Of a stretch of 64,000 bases of DNA, positions 17,829 through 27,692 are shown in pieces; within the stretch, counting starts at the first letter, position 1; each line of letters opens with the position of its first letter. The stretch comes from Paraglaciecola mesophila (GTDB taxonomy: Bacteria > Pseudomonadota > Gammaproteobacteria > Enterobacterales > Alteromonadaceae): contig NZ_CP047656.1 of NCBI RefSeq assembly GCF_009906955.1, forward strand, positions 3,471,001-3,535,000. Reading direction: 5' to 3'. Made by a program: the position numbers and the translations under genes. The notes under the pieces were generated by a model, which worked only from the letters and a program-made list of their open reading frames with translations, searched no databases and was not told the DNA's origin.

Positions 17829-19190
17829 TTACTCGCCTTTAGTAGGGCGCTGCCATCCTGTCATATTGCGCTGCTTGGCCCTAGCAATGGCTAATTCTTC
17901 ATCACCAACGGTTTTGGTTACCACTGAGCCTGCGCCCACTGTGGCCATATTGCCTATTTGCACTGGGGCGACCAAAGCACTATTGGACCCAATGAATGCA
18001 CCATCACCAATGGTGGTTTTTGATTTGTTTACGCCATCATAATTGCAGGTGATAGTGCCTGCGCCTATATTGGCACCAACACCCACTGTGGTGTCCCCTA
18101 AATAGGTTAAATGATTGGCTTTAGAGCCTTTGCCTAGGGTACTTTTCTTCATTTCTACGAAATTGCCAACACGGGCGTTTTCATGCATGACGGCCCCTGG
18201 GCGTAGACGTGCGTAAGGGCCAACGGAGCAGTTTTCCCCTACGCTTGCTTGGTCGAGCATACTGTTGGCTTCAATGGTTGCACCATCCGCTATTTCACAA
18301 TCTTTTAAGATACAATTCGGGCCAATCGTAACATTTGAGCCAATTTTTACTGTGCCTTCGATAACCACGTTCACATCAATGACGATATCTTGCCCGACGA
18401 TTATATCGCCGCGTAAGTCAAAACGATGAGGGTCTAATAAACTCACGCCTTGCATCATTAATTCTTCGGCTTGTTCAAATTGAAAAGCGCGCTCGATAGC
18501 GGCCAATTGTTTACGGTTGTTGATCCCTTCGACTTCAATTTCACTGCTAGGTTGAGCGGCCTTGATGACTTTGCCTTCATTGGCTGCCATTTCAATGACA
18601 TCGGTGAGGTAAAATTCGCCTTGAGCATTGTTGCTGTTTAAGTTGGCTAGCCAGCGTTTTAAATCTTTACCGTTTAACACCATCATACCGGTGTTTATTT
18701 CGCTAATTTGTCGCTGGGCGTCGCTGGAGTCTTTATGTTCGACGATAGCAGTCACATTTTCGCCTTGGCGTATAATTCGACCCATGCCTGTTGGGTCGGC
18801 TACATCAACGGTCAACAAGGCAACATCCGCTTGGGTCTTGGTTTGCAAAAGATTATGCAGGGTGTTGGCTTTTATTAATGGGGCATCACCTACAAGAATC
18901 AGCACGTCTTCTTGATCTTGTATATGCTCCACAGATTGCTGCACAGCATGGCCCGTACCGAGCTGCTCTGCCTGTAAGCACCAATTCAGCTTGTTGTGAC
19001 CTAGGGCTTGCTGAAGTTGCTCGGCTTGATGACCATAAACCAAGTTGATACTGCGGGCCCCTAATTGATTGACCGTATCAATAATCCGTTGAACCATAGG
19101 TTTTGCACCGATAGGGTGTAAAACCTTGGGCATAGAGGATTTCATTCTTGTCCCCTTTCCTGCTGCGAGTATCACTACTGAAAAAGCCAT
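17829..19190 (-). CDS. glmU: Bifunctional UDP-GlcNAc pyrophosphorylase / GlcN-1-P acetyltransferase
   Basis: Performs the last two steps of UDP-GlcNAc synthesis: acetylation of glucosamine-1-phosphate and uridylylation. The nucleotidyltransferase domain begins with [17 protein letters not shown] and includes LVGDAPLI and the EINTGMM region. From about residue 250 the protein is a left-handed beta-helix of hexapeptide repeats, with [14 protein letters not shown] and [12 protein letters not shown] around the acetyltransferase active site. At 453 residues it matches E. coli GlmU (456). I placed the start at 19190 (AGGA seven bases upstream); the frame is open to 19262 but that part is unrelated to the family. 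Confidence 0.97.
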   Translation of the reverse strand: MAFSVVILAAGKGTRMKSSMPKVLHPIGAKPMVQRIIDTVNQLGARSINLVYGHQAEQLQQALGHNKLNWCLQAEQLGTGHAVQQSVEHIQDQEDVLILVGDAPLIKANTLHNLLQTKTQADVALLTVDVADPTGMGRIIRQGENVTAIVEHKDSSDAQRQISEINTGMMVLNGKDLKRWLANLNSNNAQGEFYLTDVIEMAANEGKVIKAAQPSSEIEVEGINNRKQLAAIERAFQFEQAEELMMQGVSLLDPHRFDLRGDIIVGQDIVIDVNVVIEGTVKIGSNVTIGPNCILKDCEIADGATIEANSMLDQASVGENCSVGPYARLRPGAVMHENARVGNFVEMKKSTLGKGSKANHLTYLGDTTVGVGANIGAGTITCNYDGVNKSKTTIGDGAFIGSNSALVAPVQIGNMATVGAGSVVTKTVGDEELAIARAKQRNMTGWQRPTKGE

Positions 19191-19582
19191 CTTGTATCCT
19201 GTGTTTAAATTGATGCGAGGTATTTTACCGATGCAGCATAAAACTACCAGCGCTTGATCCATTATGCCTAGGTAATACGTAGCAATACCATTACGTCAAA
19301 AGACCTCATTATGCTTTGCAACCAAAGTACAATGTGATTTGCTAATAGGCTTGCGTATAATGATCATCTTGGGGTAAGTTTACCTACCTTTTCAGCTTTG
19401 GCTGGTGAGTTATATGGTCTTTAGTGCGTTTTACTGTATTAATGTTTTGCCAAAATTGTTTTTTAATTGGTTAAAAACAGGTGTTTAGTTTAACGTGAAC
19501 AATTAATTAGTGGTGCTACAGTTAATGATTAACAGGGCAGGCTAATAAGCAGTTTTTTGGTTTATTTAATACAGGGCAGTTT
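19191..19582. other. 392-bp divergent intergenic stretch
   Basis: Separates glmU from the divergent diguanylate cyclase and must hold promoters for both. A TATAAT hexamer is visible near 19357 on the plus strand but without a convincing -35 box. No riboswitch or small gene was recognised. Confidence 0.55.
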
Positions 19583-21007
19583 GTGAATATATTTAGAACA
19601 TTACATCGCAGTATTTTACTGCTCTTTGTTGTCGTCGTTGTATCCATTGTAACTTTGGTGCACTTTAGTGTCTCTAAAATTGTTGCAGAGCAAAGTCGAG
19701 CCCAGCAACAGTCTCATTCTCCAGCTGTTGAGTTAATTGTAGAGCAATTAATGAAACCTCTTCATATCTCCGAAACGCTTGTTAAGGCCAAAGAGCTACA
19801 AGACTTGATGGGCGCACACACTATAGATGAACAGGCCGTTTTTTCGAGCCTTAAGCGCTTGCATCGCGAATTTGGTATGAACTTCTTTATTGCTAGCGAA
19901 AAAAGCCGGCGCCAGTATTACTCTGATGGCACGACCACTGAGCTGATCGAAGGTGATGTCAGTTGGTATTTTAAATATAAAAATTCAGCGCAAAACGAAA
20001 TAGCCGATATCGGCAAGTGGGAAGACACTCATTTCTATATTGATTTAAAAGTCTTTGATGAGAACCAGCGCTTCCTTGGCTTTTTTGGGGTAGGTAAGAG
20101 CCTGCGTAGTTTTTTGGATATTTTCGCCCGTTACAAAGACACGTACGGTTATGACTTCATTTTTGCTGACCAAGACAAAAACATCACGCTTTCCTCTGAT
20201 CCTAAACTGGTCGCGGCTAATTCGCAATTCACCAATTTAGCGGATTTGCCTTGGTTTAAAGATTTGTCAGAAGAACAGCAGCAGGGCTCTTTAAATAATT
20301 TGCTCGTTAAAATTAACGGTTTTGACTTTCTAGTGGCTGAACTTAATATTCAACCATTCGATTGGACCTTATATTTGATGACGCCACTTGAATCACGCCA
20401 AACGGAAATCAGTCGCGGCTTTATATTCAGTGTGGTCACTTTGCTCGTGCTAATTTTTGGTCTGTTTTTGATTATTTACAACTTATTGTATTACTTCAAA
20501 AAAGACATGCAAAAAACCCGACAAATTGATGTGCTAACTGAGCTTCCTAATCGCGCCAGTATGTCGTTAAAATTTGATGGCTTAATGTACGAAAAAACCT
20601 CTGTTAGCTTGGTGCTGATTAACTTGGATAATTTTAAGTCAGTGAATGAAACCCATGGCCGTAAGGCAGGCGATATTGTACTGCGTCAAATAGCCTCTAT
20701 GTTACAGTTAGAGCTACGGGACCAAGACATTTTAGGCCGTTGGGGCGGGGAAGAGTTTTTATTATTACTGCCCAATACCGGCCCACATGAAGCAGTGGAA
20801 GTAGCTGAAACGGTGCGTAATCGTTTGGCGAATATGACCATTACGACCGGCAGTATGTCTATTCAAATGACCGCTAGCTTTGGTGTGTCTTTTACTGCTA
20901 TCCCAAGGGCGATAAATGAAGTGATTGCCGCTGCAGACGATGCGCTTTTTGCCGCTAAGCGCGAAGGGCGCAATGTGGTGCGCCTACAGCTAATTGAAGA
21001 ACACTGA
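19583..21007 (+). CDS. Membrane diguanylate cyclase with Cache-like sensor
   Basis: Makes cyclic di-GMP from two GTP. Helix 1 (about 9-30) is followed by a periplasmic sensor of about 250 residues (Cache-like in appearance: FFIASEKSRRQYYSDG and FADQDKNITLSSDP), helix 2 (about 281-302) and a GGDEF domain (about 315-470) starting LTELPNRASM. The active-site loop is GGEEF in RWGGEEFLLLLP. An intact inhibitory I-site, RDQD, lies exactly five residues before it, so product inhibition is expected. No EAL domain. It starts with GTG, with AGGG six bases upstream. Divergent from glmU; function otherwise open (biofilm or motility control typical). Confidence 0.92.
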   Translation: MNIFRTLHRSILLLFVVVVVSIVTLVHFSVSKIVAEQSRAQQQSHSPAVELIVEQLMKPLHISETLVKAKELQDLMGAHTIDEQAVFSSLKRLHREFGMNFFIASEKSRRQYYSDGTTTELIEGDVSWYFKYKNSAQNEIADIGKWEDTHFYIDLKVFDENQRFLGFFGVGKSLRSFLDIFARYKDTYGYDFIFADQDKNITLSSDPKLVAANSQFTNLADLPWFKDLSEEQQQGSLNNLLVKINGFDFLVAELNIQPFDWTLYLMTPLESRQTEISRGFIFSVVTLLVLIFGLFLIIYNLLYYFKKDMQKTRQIDVLTELPNRASMSLKFDGLMYEKTSVSLVLINLDNFKSVNETHGRKAGDIVLRQIASMLQLELRDQDILGRWGGEEFLLLLPNTGPHEAVEVAETVRNRLANMTITTGSMSIQMTASFGVSFTAIPRAINEVIAAADDALFAAKREGRNVVRLQLIEEH

Positions 21008-21037
21008 GTGTCCAAGTTCTTGCGTTTATTATTTTAA

Positions 21038-21940
21038 TCACTGCGCAGGCTTGGACTTCAACCTGCGCTTGCCTGCCAAGCCCTTTGCAACGCCGGTGAC
21101 AAGTAGCACACCACTAATAACGAGTATTACGCCTAACCACATTAGGGGAGTAAATGTTTCGTTTAACAATATGATACCCCACATAATGCCAAAGGCCGGA
21201 ATAAGATAAGCGACGGTTAGTGCGTTGCTTGGCCCGACATTAGCGATTAAGCGAAAATACATTAAGTACGCTAATGCGGTGCATAAAACGCCTAAGGCGA
21301 TGGCGTCTCCCCAGCTTTTTGCCGAGGGTAAGGTATCTGGCATAAACCATATATTGAGCGGCAGTAGGCATATCGTCGCGGCGAATAAACTGCCTGCTGC
21401 AAGTGCCATTGGCTTGACCTCACTGAGAAATTCCTTAGTAAAGCAGCCCGCGTAGCCATACAGTGCGGTTGCGGCTAAAGTCGCTAGGGTCGGCAAAATA
21501 GAGAGTGGATCAAACGCATCGGCTTGCGCCACACTGAGAACGGAAACACCCATGAAGCCGATCAGTAGTCCTAGCATGGCGAATCCAGAGAGCCGTTGTT
21601 TTAACCAAAGCCAGCCTATTAATCCTCCAAACATAGGGGCTGTTGCATTCATCACCGAGGCATATCCCGCCCCTATATGCAGTAAACTGTAGCTAAATAA
21701 ACAAAATGGAATAGCCGTGTTCGTTAACCCGACCACTAATATGCCTCGCCAGTGCCGAGTTAGCTGCCTAATCGCTATTCTATTACATACAAACGGCAAT
21801 AAGATAAGACTTGCAAGCCCCGCTCGCAGGGTAATTAGGCTGATGGGGCCAAACTCTGGTGTGGCCGTTCGCGTGAAAATAAAGGAGGCACCCCATATGC
21901 TTGCAAGCAAGATTAACTCTAATAACTCCCGTATTTGCAT
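21038..21940 (-). CDS. EamA/DMT-family transporter
   Basis: Ten-helix drug/metabolite transporter of 300 residues built from two EamA repeats (about 8-140 and 150-288). Typical features are ASIWGASFIFTRTATPEFGP near the N-terminus, GYASVMNATAPMFGGLIGW and the second-repeat equivalent PSNALTVAYLIPAFGIMWG. AAGGA precedes the ATG. It lies 9 bp downstream of ogt on the same strand, so it probably belongs to the alkylation-repair transcript, although no functional tie is obvious. Substrate unknown. Confidence 0.88.
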   Translation of the reverse strand: MQIRELLELILLASIWGASFIFTRTATPEFGPISLITLRAGLASLILLPFVCNRIAIRQLTRHWRGILVVGLTNTAIPFCLFSYSLLHIGAGYASVMNATAPMFGGLIGWLWLKQRLSGFAMLGLLIGFMGVSVLSVAQADAFDPLSILPTLATLAATALYGYAGCFTKEFLSEVKPMALAAGSLFAATICLLPLNIWFMPDTLPSAKSWGDAIALGVLCTALAYLMYFRLIANVGPSNALTVAYLIPAFGIMWGIILLNETFTPLMWLGVILVISGVLLVTGVAKGLAGKRRLKSKPAQ

Positions 21941-21949
21941 GACATTTCC

Positions 21950-22456
21950 TTATGTAGTCAATTTGCCTGCAGGCGCAGTAAAGTTGGGGTTTTCTAATTT
22001 AAGCAAAGCGGCCTTACGTGTTAGCCCGCCGGCGTAACCGGTTAGTGTGCCATTTGCCCCGATTACTCTATGACAAGGTACGACGATAGAGATAGGGTTT
22101 TTACCGTTAGCGCTGCCCACAGCACGCACTGCATTGGGGTTATTCAATTGCTTTGCGATGTCTGCGTAACTGCATGTTTCACCATAAGGAATGGCGCAAA
22201 GTTGCTGCCAGACATTTTGTTGAAACTGAGTTCCCACAGGCGATAATGGCAAATCAAATGCTTTTCGTTGTTGGTTAAAATATTCGTTAAGCTGTTGTTT
22301 CGCTTCTTTTGTGACCGCATTGCTGATTACCGGCGTATCTTCCTGCATTACAAAGGTAATAGCCGATATGCCTTCGTCGTTTGCACAAATTTTTAATAAG
22401 CCACTGGGCGTGGGTAAATATTCACAATGGGAGTAAATCAGTCTGCGCTTAGCCAT
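21950..22456 (-). CDS. ogt: Methylated-DNA--protein-cysteine S-methyltransferase
   Basis: Suicide repair protein that takes the methyl group from O6-methylguanine or O4-methylthymine. The active-site motif VVPCHRVIGANG has acceptor Cys 128; YGETCSYADIA and RAVGSANGKNP are the usual DNA-binding region. I start it at the ATG at 22456 (168 residues), which overlaps the TAA of the upstream Ada-AlkA gene by one base (TAATG), a sign of translational coupling. An ATG further upstream in the same frame lies inside that gene and is unlikely. Confidence 0.93.
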   Translation of the reverse strand: MAKRRLIYSHCEYLPTPSGLLKICANDEGISAITFVMQEDTPVISNAVTKEAKQQLNEYFNQQRKAFDLPLSPVGTQFQQNVWQQLCAIPYGETCSYADIAKQLNNPNAVRAVGSANGKNPISIVVPCHRVIGANGTLTGYAGGLTRKAALLKLENPNFTAPAGKLTT

Positions 22457-23829
22457 TATGCTTGGCTCCATAGAGTAAATGTTAAATAACTGCGCCAAGG
22501 ACTTACCTTGTTTGCGTCAATAGAGTGTAATGTTAACTGCTTTTTGATGACCAAATCACTGTCTAGCCATATGTCTGCGTGTGACTGCCCACGCAGATTT
22601 GCATACGCGACGGTCCATGGACCAATGCCCTTAATAGAAAGCCACTCGTTGGGAGGCGCATCAGGATGCTGGGTATAAAATGCGGCAAACCTGCGCAACG
22701 TTTCGCGTCGACTATTTGGCATACCGAGAAAGCTAAGGTCGCTATTTGCAACCGCTTCAGGTGTGGGGAAAAATCGAGTAAGTTCAATTTGCTGACACTG
22801 CTCATCGGGTACGGTTTCGCCTAGGTTGGCAACCAATTTAGTCACTAGGTTAATTGCCGCTGCTACCGATATTTGTTGGCCGAGAATGGCTCTGCAACCC
22901 GCTTCAAAGGTATTCCAAATACCCGGTATGCGGATACCAGGGGTGATGAGCTTGGGATCTAACCCACTTTGCTGAATTTGGTTATCTATGGTGACGCTGT
23001 CTGCATCTACATCCAAAATACGTCGTATATTGTTTAATGCAGGCTTGAGTTGCGTTAAATCATCAAGGGTTAATGTGACGTGAAAACGATTTTTGTCAGC
23101 TTGGTGTAGGGCGTGAAAATGCCCCTTACTCGCGCCTAAGGTAAAGTTGCGGGCATAACTGTTTTTATCAATCGCTTCTGTACCTGGGATGGCACGGCGC
23201 GCCAAGAAATCACGTATATGCGACCAATTATAAGGCGGCCGGTAAGCCAACGGGATCACTATGGGTTGCATATTGCTTGTCGGCTTTTTACGTAATTCTT
23301 TAGGTGTGCGACGCATTACACGTTGCATATTGTATTGTAGACGCCTAGCGTCGTTGAAGCCCGCGGCATCGGCAATATGCTCTATCGGTAGTTGGGTGTG
23401 CTGAAGTAATTGTTTGGCAAATAAAATTTGCTCGTACACTTGATACTGTTTTGGGCTCAAACCGATGTGTTGAAGAAACAGTTGGCGTAGGTATCGGTCG
23501 CTAATACCCAGTTTTTCGGCAATTGAGGTCATGCTTAAATGCAGGTTCTCACTCAGCAAAGACAGTGCTCGATTGACAGTTGTATCGACACCATTCCATG
23601 CATGAGAGTGCGGGGCGCTGTCCGGACGACAACGTAAACAAGGGCGGTAACCGGCAAGCATAGCTTGTTGAGCCAAGGTAAAGTATTCTACGTTTTCTTC
23701 ACGTGGTAGCTTTGCAGGGCATATAGGACGACAAAAGATCCCGGTGGATCTGACTGCAATAAAAAAACGCCCATCAAATCGCGGATCGCGGGTTAATCTT
23801 GCTTGTTGGAAATCGTGTATTGTTAGCAT
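22456..23829 (-). CDS. Ada-type regulator fused to AlkA 3-methyladenine glycosylase
   Basis: Protein of 457 residues combining three parts. First, an Ada zinc domain (residues 1-75) with ligand/acceptor cysteines C33, C37, C64 and C67 (FCRPIC ... CLRC); C33 corresponds to the methylphosphotriester acceptor of Ada. Second, an AraC-type HTH (about 85-185). Third, an AlkA glycosylase (about 190-457) with the helix-hairpin-helix SIKGIGPWTVAYANLRG and, in IWLDSDLVIKK, an Asp aligning with catalytic D238 of E. coli AlkA. It can thus sense methyl damage, activate transcription and excise alkylated bases. It lacks the Ogt domain of Ada, which is supplied by the overlapping downstream ogt gene. Confidence 0.92.
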   Translation of the reverse strand: MLTIHDFQQARLTRDPRFDGRFFIAVRSTGIFCRPICPAKLPREENVEYFTLAQQAMLAGYRPCLRCRPDSAPHSHAWNGVDTTVNRALSLLSENLHLSMTSIAEKLGISDRYLRQLFLQHIGLSPKQYQVYEQILFAKQLLQHTQLPIEHIADAAGFNDARRLQYNMQRVMRRTPKELRKKPTSNMQPIVIPLAYRPPYNWSHIRDFLARRAIPGTEAIDKNSYARNFTLGASKGHFHALHQADKNRFHVTLTLDDLTQLKPALNNIRRILDVDADSVTIDNQIQQSGLDPKLITPGIRIPGIWNTFEAGCRAILGQQISVAAAINLVTKLVANLGETVPDEQCQQIELTRFFPTPEAVANSDLSFLGMPNSRRETLRRFAAFYTQHPDAPPNEWLSIKGIGPWTVAYANLRGQSHADIWLDSDLVIKKQLTLHSIDANKVSPWRSYLTFTLWSQA

Positions 23830-24025
23830 GAAGGAACCGAATGGGTTAAGCCATGGACTAATGGTAATCCGGTGAGCAACTATTATGCGTCGAAAACGGA
23901 ACTCAAAGCAAAATTGTTGTTATGCCAATTCCACTAACTAATTGCTTGTTGAATTTCATAGGGAATACAGCTGATAATACGCGGCCGTTTTTCCATCGTC
24001 ATCCACCGCCAATAAGAGGAAATTT

Positions 24026-24070
24026 ATGTTAATCACCACTATTTTGGAGTTGTTCATTTCACGTGTTTAA
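24026..24070 (+). other. Possible 14-codon leader reading frame
   Basis: An ATG at 24026 with AGAGGA six bases upstream opens a 14-residue frame (MLITTILELFISRV) that ends in TAA at 24068-24070, overlapping the first codons of the serine hydrolase gene. That gene's own GTG lacks a well-spaced ribosome binding site, so translational coupling is possible. It may equally be chance. Confidence 0.35.
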
Positions 24071-25196
24071 ATCTTTCTTATTGATAAGCCTTATTTTTTC
24101 AAACTTAATTTGCTCTAGCGCCAGTGGTGAAGAGTGGTTAGACGATTTTGCTAAACGGGTAAAAACGAAAACTGCGAAGCAACGCGTTCCTGGCTATTTG
24201 TTCGCGTTTATAGAGGAAGGCAAGCCCGCTAAAATGGTGGTTTCAGGTAAAACGGCCAATAATGGAAGCGCGATCACACCGCAAACCGTATTCCGTTTAG
24301 CCTCTGTCTCGAAAACATTTACCTCGATTTTGATGGCCAAAATGGTAGATGAAAATAAACTCAGTTGGCAAACCCCCGTCAAGCAAATGACCAGCGAGTA
24401 TGACTTTGACAACAGCAAAAATTTGCAGTTAGCGCATATCGTGGGGCAGTCGAGTGGCTTTTCACCTAACGCTTATGACAATTTAATTGAGGCTAACTAC
24501 CCAGTAAAACGGGTGCTTAGTATGCTCACTGATTTAAAGCCTTTATGCTCGCCTGGTGAGTGCTACACCTACCAAAACACCCTTTTTGGTGTCATTGAAG
24601 AATACTTTCAAGAAAACAATACGTCTTATGGCGAGCAGTTAGAAAGCGAAGTTCTGCGCCCATTGAGCATGAAAGGGGCGAGTGTAGGGCGTGACGGCCT
24701 TGTCGCGGCGGATTCATGGGCGAAGCCTCATGTTGCTATCGCTAAAAATAAATGGCGTAGTGTTAAGGTGAATGAAGATTACTACCGATTTTCGCCTGCT
24801 GCAGGTGTGAACGCCAGTGGCGCCGATATGGTGAAGTGGGTTGGGGCATTATTGGGTGAACAACCCAATGTGATTGGGCCGCAAATTATCGATCAGGTCA
24901 CTCAGCCACGCGTCAAAACAAAACGTGAAATGCATAGACGTTTATGGCAGCGATATTTAAAAGATGCTCATTATGGTCTCGGTTGGCGTGTTTATGATTT
25001 CGATGGGCATAGACTAAATTATCATGGTGGTTGGGTAAAAGGATACCGCGCAGCCGTGGCGTTTGCCCCAGACCAAAAAGTCGGTTATTTCATGTTAATG
25101 AACGCAGAATCTAATTTAATAAATGATTTTACCGCTGATTTTTGGGCCAGTTATTTCAAACATTATGACGACCAGCAGAAATTAGCAGCAAAGTAG
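24063..25196 (+). CDS. Exported serine beta-lactamase-like hydrolase (class C fold)
   Basis: Protein of 377 residues with a signal peptide (FKSFLLISLIFSNLICSSAS, cleavage near 20-22). All three penicillin-binding motifs are present: SVSK (Ser 81, Lys 84), YQN (about 180) and HGG (NYHGGW, about 322). This family (Pfam beta-lactamase, AmpC/EstB/D-aminopeptidase-like) includes esterases, peptidases and true beta-lactamases; HGG instead of KTG argues against a classic AmpC. The start is a GTG at 24063 whose best ribosome binding site (GGAG) is about 13 bases away; an alternative SD-led mini-frame overlaps it. Confidence 0.85.
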   Translation: MFKSFLLISLIFSNLICSSASGEEWLDDFAKRVKTKTAKQRVPGYLFAFIEEGKPAKMVVSGKTANNGSAITPQTVFRLASVSKTFTSILMAKMVDENKLSWQTPVKQMTSEYDFDNSKNLQLAHIVGQSSGFSPNAYDNLIEANYPVKRVLSMLTDLKPLCSPGECYTYQNTLFGVIEEYFQENNTSYGEQLESEVLRPLSMKGASVGRDGLVAADSWAKPHVAIAKNKWRSVKVNEDYYRFSPAAGVNASGADMVKWVGALLGEQPNVIGPQIIDQVTQPRVKTKREMHRRLWQRYLKDAHYGLGWRVYDFDGHRLNYHGGWVKGYRAAVAFAPDQKVGYFMLMNAESNLINDFTADFWASYFKHYDDQQKLAAK

Positions 25197-25213
25197 TGTC
25201 TCTTACCCGAAAT

Positions 25214-25253
25214 AAAAAAGCCCGGTTTTGACAATGTCGAAACCGGGCTTTTT
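25214..25253. terminator. Bidirectional terminator between the serine hydrolase and speA
   Basis: AAAAAGCCCGGTTT pairs with AAACCGGGCTTTTT around a short loop with one wobble. A- and T-runs on both sides suit both converging genes. Confidence 0.93.
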
Positions 25254-25267
25254 GTGAAGCTTAAAAC

Positions 25268-27190
25268 TTAGTTGGTTTTCAGGTAAGTATAACCTTTCAA
25301 GCAATCTTCGTAGAAATCAGTCCATTTTACTGCTTCACGAGGTTTCATTGCGCCACTTGATATGTGTTGGTCTATCATACGTTTCACAGACTGCGCCATC
25401 GCATCAGGGTTGTATTGCATGATAGATAGTACATCTTGCACTGATGACCCTTTGACCATTTCTTCAATGTAGAAGTCTTCAGGGTCGTCGTCGTCACCAA
25501 AAATATGTACTTCGTTTAAGCGACCAAACAAGTTGTGCATGTCACCCATTACATCTTGATAAGCACCGGTTAGGAATAAGCCTAAATAATAGTCTTCCCC
25601 TTTTTTAAGGGGTGGCATGGGTAATACGTCAGAAATACCGTGATCAACCACAAATTGATCCAGTTTACCGTCACTGTCACAGGTAATATCCACGAGTGAA
25701 CAATTTACAGTGGGTTTTTCGTTCATGCGTGCAATAGGTACTACTGGCAATACTTGGTCAATGGCCCAAGTATCAGCTGCAGATTGGAAAACTGAGAAAT
25801 TGCATAAATACTGCGACGACAAGTTGTAGTCTAATTCCTGCAGTTCTTCAGGAACAAACTCTGCATCTTTCAATCGATATTGCAGTTTCACCATGATTTG
25901 CCAATACAAGGTTTCAATTTTACCTAGCTCTTCCAATGAAATAACGCGCAATTTGAAAGCATTGACTGCGTGCTCTTTCCATTGAGAGGCATCATTGAAT
26001 ATTTCTTGTAGATTGTCTTGAGAGTCGACACTTTGTGCTAACTCACGCATGTTGTTTAGCAACACGTGATCATTCGGTAGTGGGTCGGTTGGCAGCTCCG
26101 CACTGTTTGCGCGAATTTCACCAACGACTTGAGCAACCACGCAACTATGGTGAGCCGTGATAGCGCGCCCGCTTTCGCTGACGAGGGTAGGGTGGGGCAC
26201 ACCTTCTAAATCGCACACTTCGCGCATGCCATAAACTACATCGGCAACATATTCTTCCATGGTGTAATTGCGTGATGAATCATTAGTAGACTGGCTGCCG
26301 TCATAATCAATACCTAAGCCACCGCCAACATCGACGTATTCTAATTTAAAGCCCATACGGTGCATTTCTGCATAAATACGCCCACCTTCACTGATGGCTT
26401 CTTTTACAGCACGAATGTCAGTCAACTGACTACCAATATGGAAGTGCAACAATTTTAAACACTCCCCCATGCCTTGGTTTTCTAGGTAACGTGCGGCGCA
26501 AATCATTTCGCTGGTTGTTAAGCCAAACTTGGCACGGTCGCCACCTGAGCTTTCCCATTTACCACGGCCTTTCACTGTCATCTTTGAGCGAAAACCAATA
26601 ATAGGCATAACATCTAGTTGTTTTGCGGCATCCACAAGCAAACCAAGTTCTGAGTATTTTTCGATGACGACAATCATCTTGCGACCAAGCTTGCGGCCGA
26701 GTAACGCTAAACGCATAAACTCAGCGTCTTTGTAGCCATTTAAAATAGTCAGGGAGTCAATATTGGTGTTGTATGCCATTACGGTGATCAGTTCGGCTTT
26801 TGAGCCGGCTTCAAGCCCGTAATTAAACGGTGCGCCCGCATCTACAATTTCTTCAACTACTTCCCGCATTTGGTTAACTTTAACCGGATATACGCCCATG
26901 TATTTGCCTTGGTATTGGGCTTCTTCAATGGTATTGATAAACGTTTGATTCAGGCACGCAACTTGCGAGCGCAAAATATCGTGAAAGCGCACAACAACAG
27001 GAAATTGAATACCTTCTTGCTTAATTTCCTCGATCACGGATTGGAAGTCGATACGCATATTTTTATTTGAAAGATCGGGGGTAATTTTAAGATTACCGTT
27101 TGACCCGATTTCGAAGTAACCTGCACCCCAACGCTTCACGCCATATACGCGCTCTGCGTCATCGATTGTCCAATCTGATTGTTCTGCCAT
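25268..27190 (-). CDS. speA: Biosynthetic arginine decarboxylase
   Basis: PLP-dependent fold-III decarboxylase that turns arginine into agmatine, the entry to putrescine through the agmatine route. The PLP lysine lies in YPVKVNQMRE (Lys 104), with HFHIGSQLTDIR-like (LLHFHIGSQL), GGGLGIDYDG and ESGRAITAHHS further on. 640 residues fits the SpeA family (about 630-660). The start is ATG at 27190; two extra codons upstream begin with TTG and lack support. Divergent, across 502 bp, from a GNAT-nitrilase fusion gene. No speB agmatinase is adjacent, so the next step is encoded elsewhere or by the neighbouring amidohydrolase. Confidence 0.96.
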   Translation of the reverse strand: MAEQSDWTIDDAERVYGVKRWGAGYFEIGSNGNLKITPDLSNKNMRIDFQSVIEEIKQEGIQFPVVVRFHDILRSQVACLNQTFINTIEEAQYQGKYMGVYPVKVNQMREVVEEIVDAGAPFNYGLEAGSKAELITVMAYNTNIDSLTILNGYKDAEFMRLALLGRKLGRKMIVVIEKYSELGLLVDAAKQLDVMPIIGFRSKMTVKGRGKWESSGGDRAKFGLTTSEMICAARYLENQGMGECLKLLHFHIGSQLTDIRAVKEAISEGGRIYAEMHRMGFKLEYVDVGGGLGIDYDGSQSTNDSSRNYTMEEYVADVVYGMREVCDLEGVPHPTLVSESGRAITAHHSCVVAQVVGEIRANSAELPTDPLPNDHVLLNNMRELAQSVDSQDNLQEIFNDASQWKEHAVNAFKLRVISLEELGKIETLYWQIMVKLQYRLKDAEFVPEELQELDYNLSSQYLCNFSVFQSAADTWAIDQVLPVVPIARMNEKPTVNCSLVDITCDSDGKLDQFVVDHGISDVLPMPPLKKGEDYYLGLFLTGAYQDVMGDMHNLFGRLNEVHIFGDDDDPEDFYIEEMVKGSSVQDVLSIMQYNPDAMAQSVKRMIDQHISSGAMKPREAVKWTDFYEDCLKGYTYLKTN

Positions 27191-27692
27191 TAGCAATATT
27201 ACCTAGTTTAGGGACGTTAAAGTCGCGCATTATAGTGAACAAATATCTTCAACGCTATGGGCTGAAGACAGTTTAATAAATTCTTTATTTGATTAATAAA
27301 TAGACGGTTTAAAATGCCGATAATAGCTTTAAAACATGAGCACTCAGTGACGAATATGCAATTGCAGTTCGGCCACAGCTATTTGTGAATTTTACCTACG
27401 GCAAAGTTACGTTATCACGAACCCGCTGAATCCAGCTACTTTCGCTTGCGTTCGCACGGTGGCGTGCTATTTGCTCACGTACTTTTTGCTCGTAGTCATG
27501 TGAAACATCACGATGAAATAAAGGTTATACCTGCTTATCGCGTAAAGCATGCTTTAACTTAAACGGTCATGGCTATTTTTTTAGGCCAGCAATAATTTTG
27601 ACGTATCAACAATCATTACTTGACGAAACACCTGTGCTAGTACAGGTTGTTCTTGGAAAAAAGTAATCACAACGGAGCCTCTCGGTAAGCTT
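27191..27692. other. 502-bp divergent intergenic stretch
   Basis: Lies between speA and the GNAT-nitrilase gene and must contain both promoters. On the minus strand 27396-27524 there is an open frame of 42 codons with protein-like composition but no usual start codon, which may be a gene remnant. No riboswitch was recognised. Confidence 0.55.
27396..27524 (-). pseudogene. Possible coding remnant
   Basis: After an in-frame TAA at 27527-27525, the frame runs 42 codons to TAG at 27396. The translation is hydrophilic and helix-prone (segments HDYEQKVREQIARHRAN and SSWIQRVRDNV). No ATG, GTG or TTG opens it. It could be the 3' end of a decayed gene. I do not recognise the family. Confidence 0.3.
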
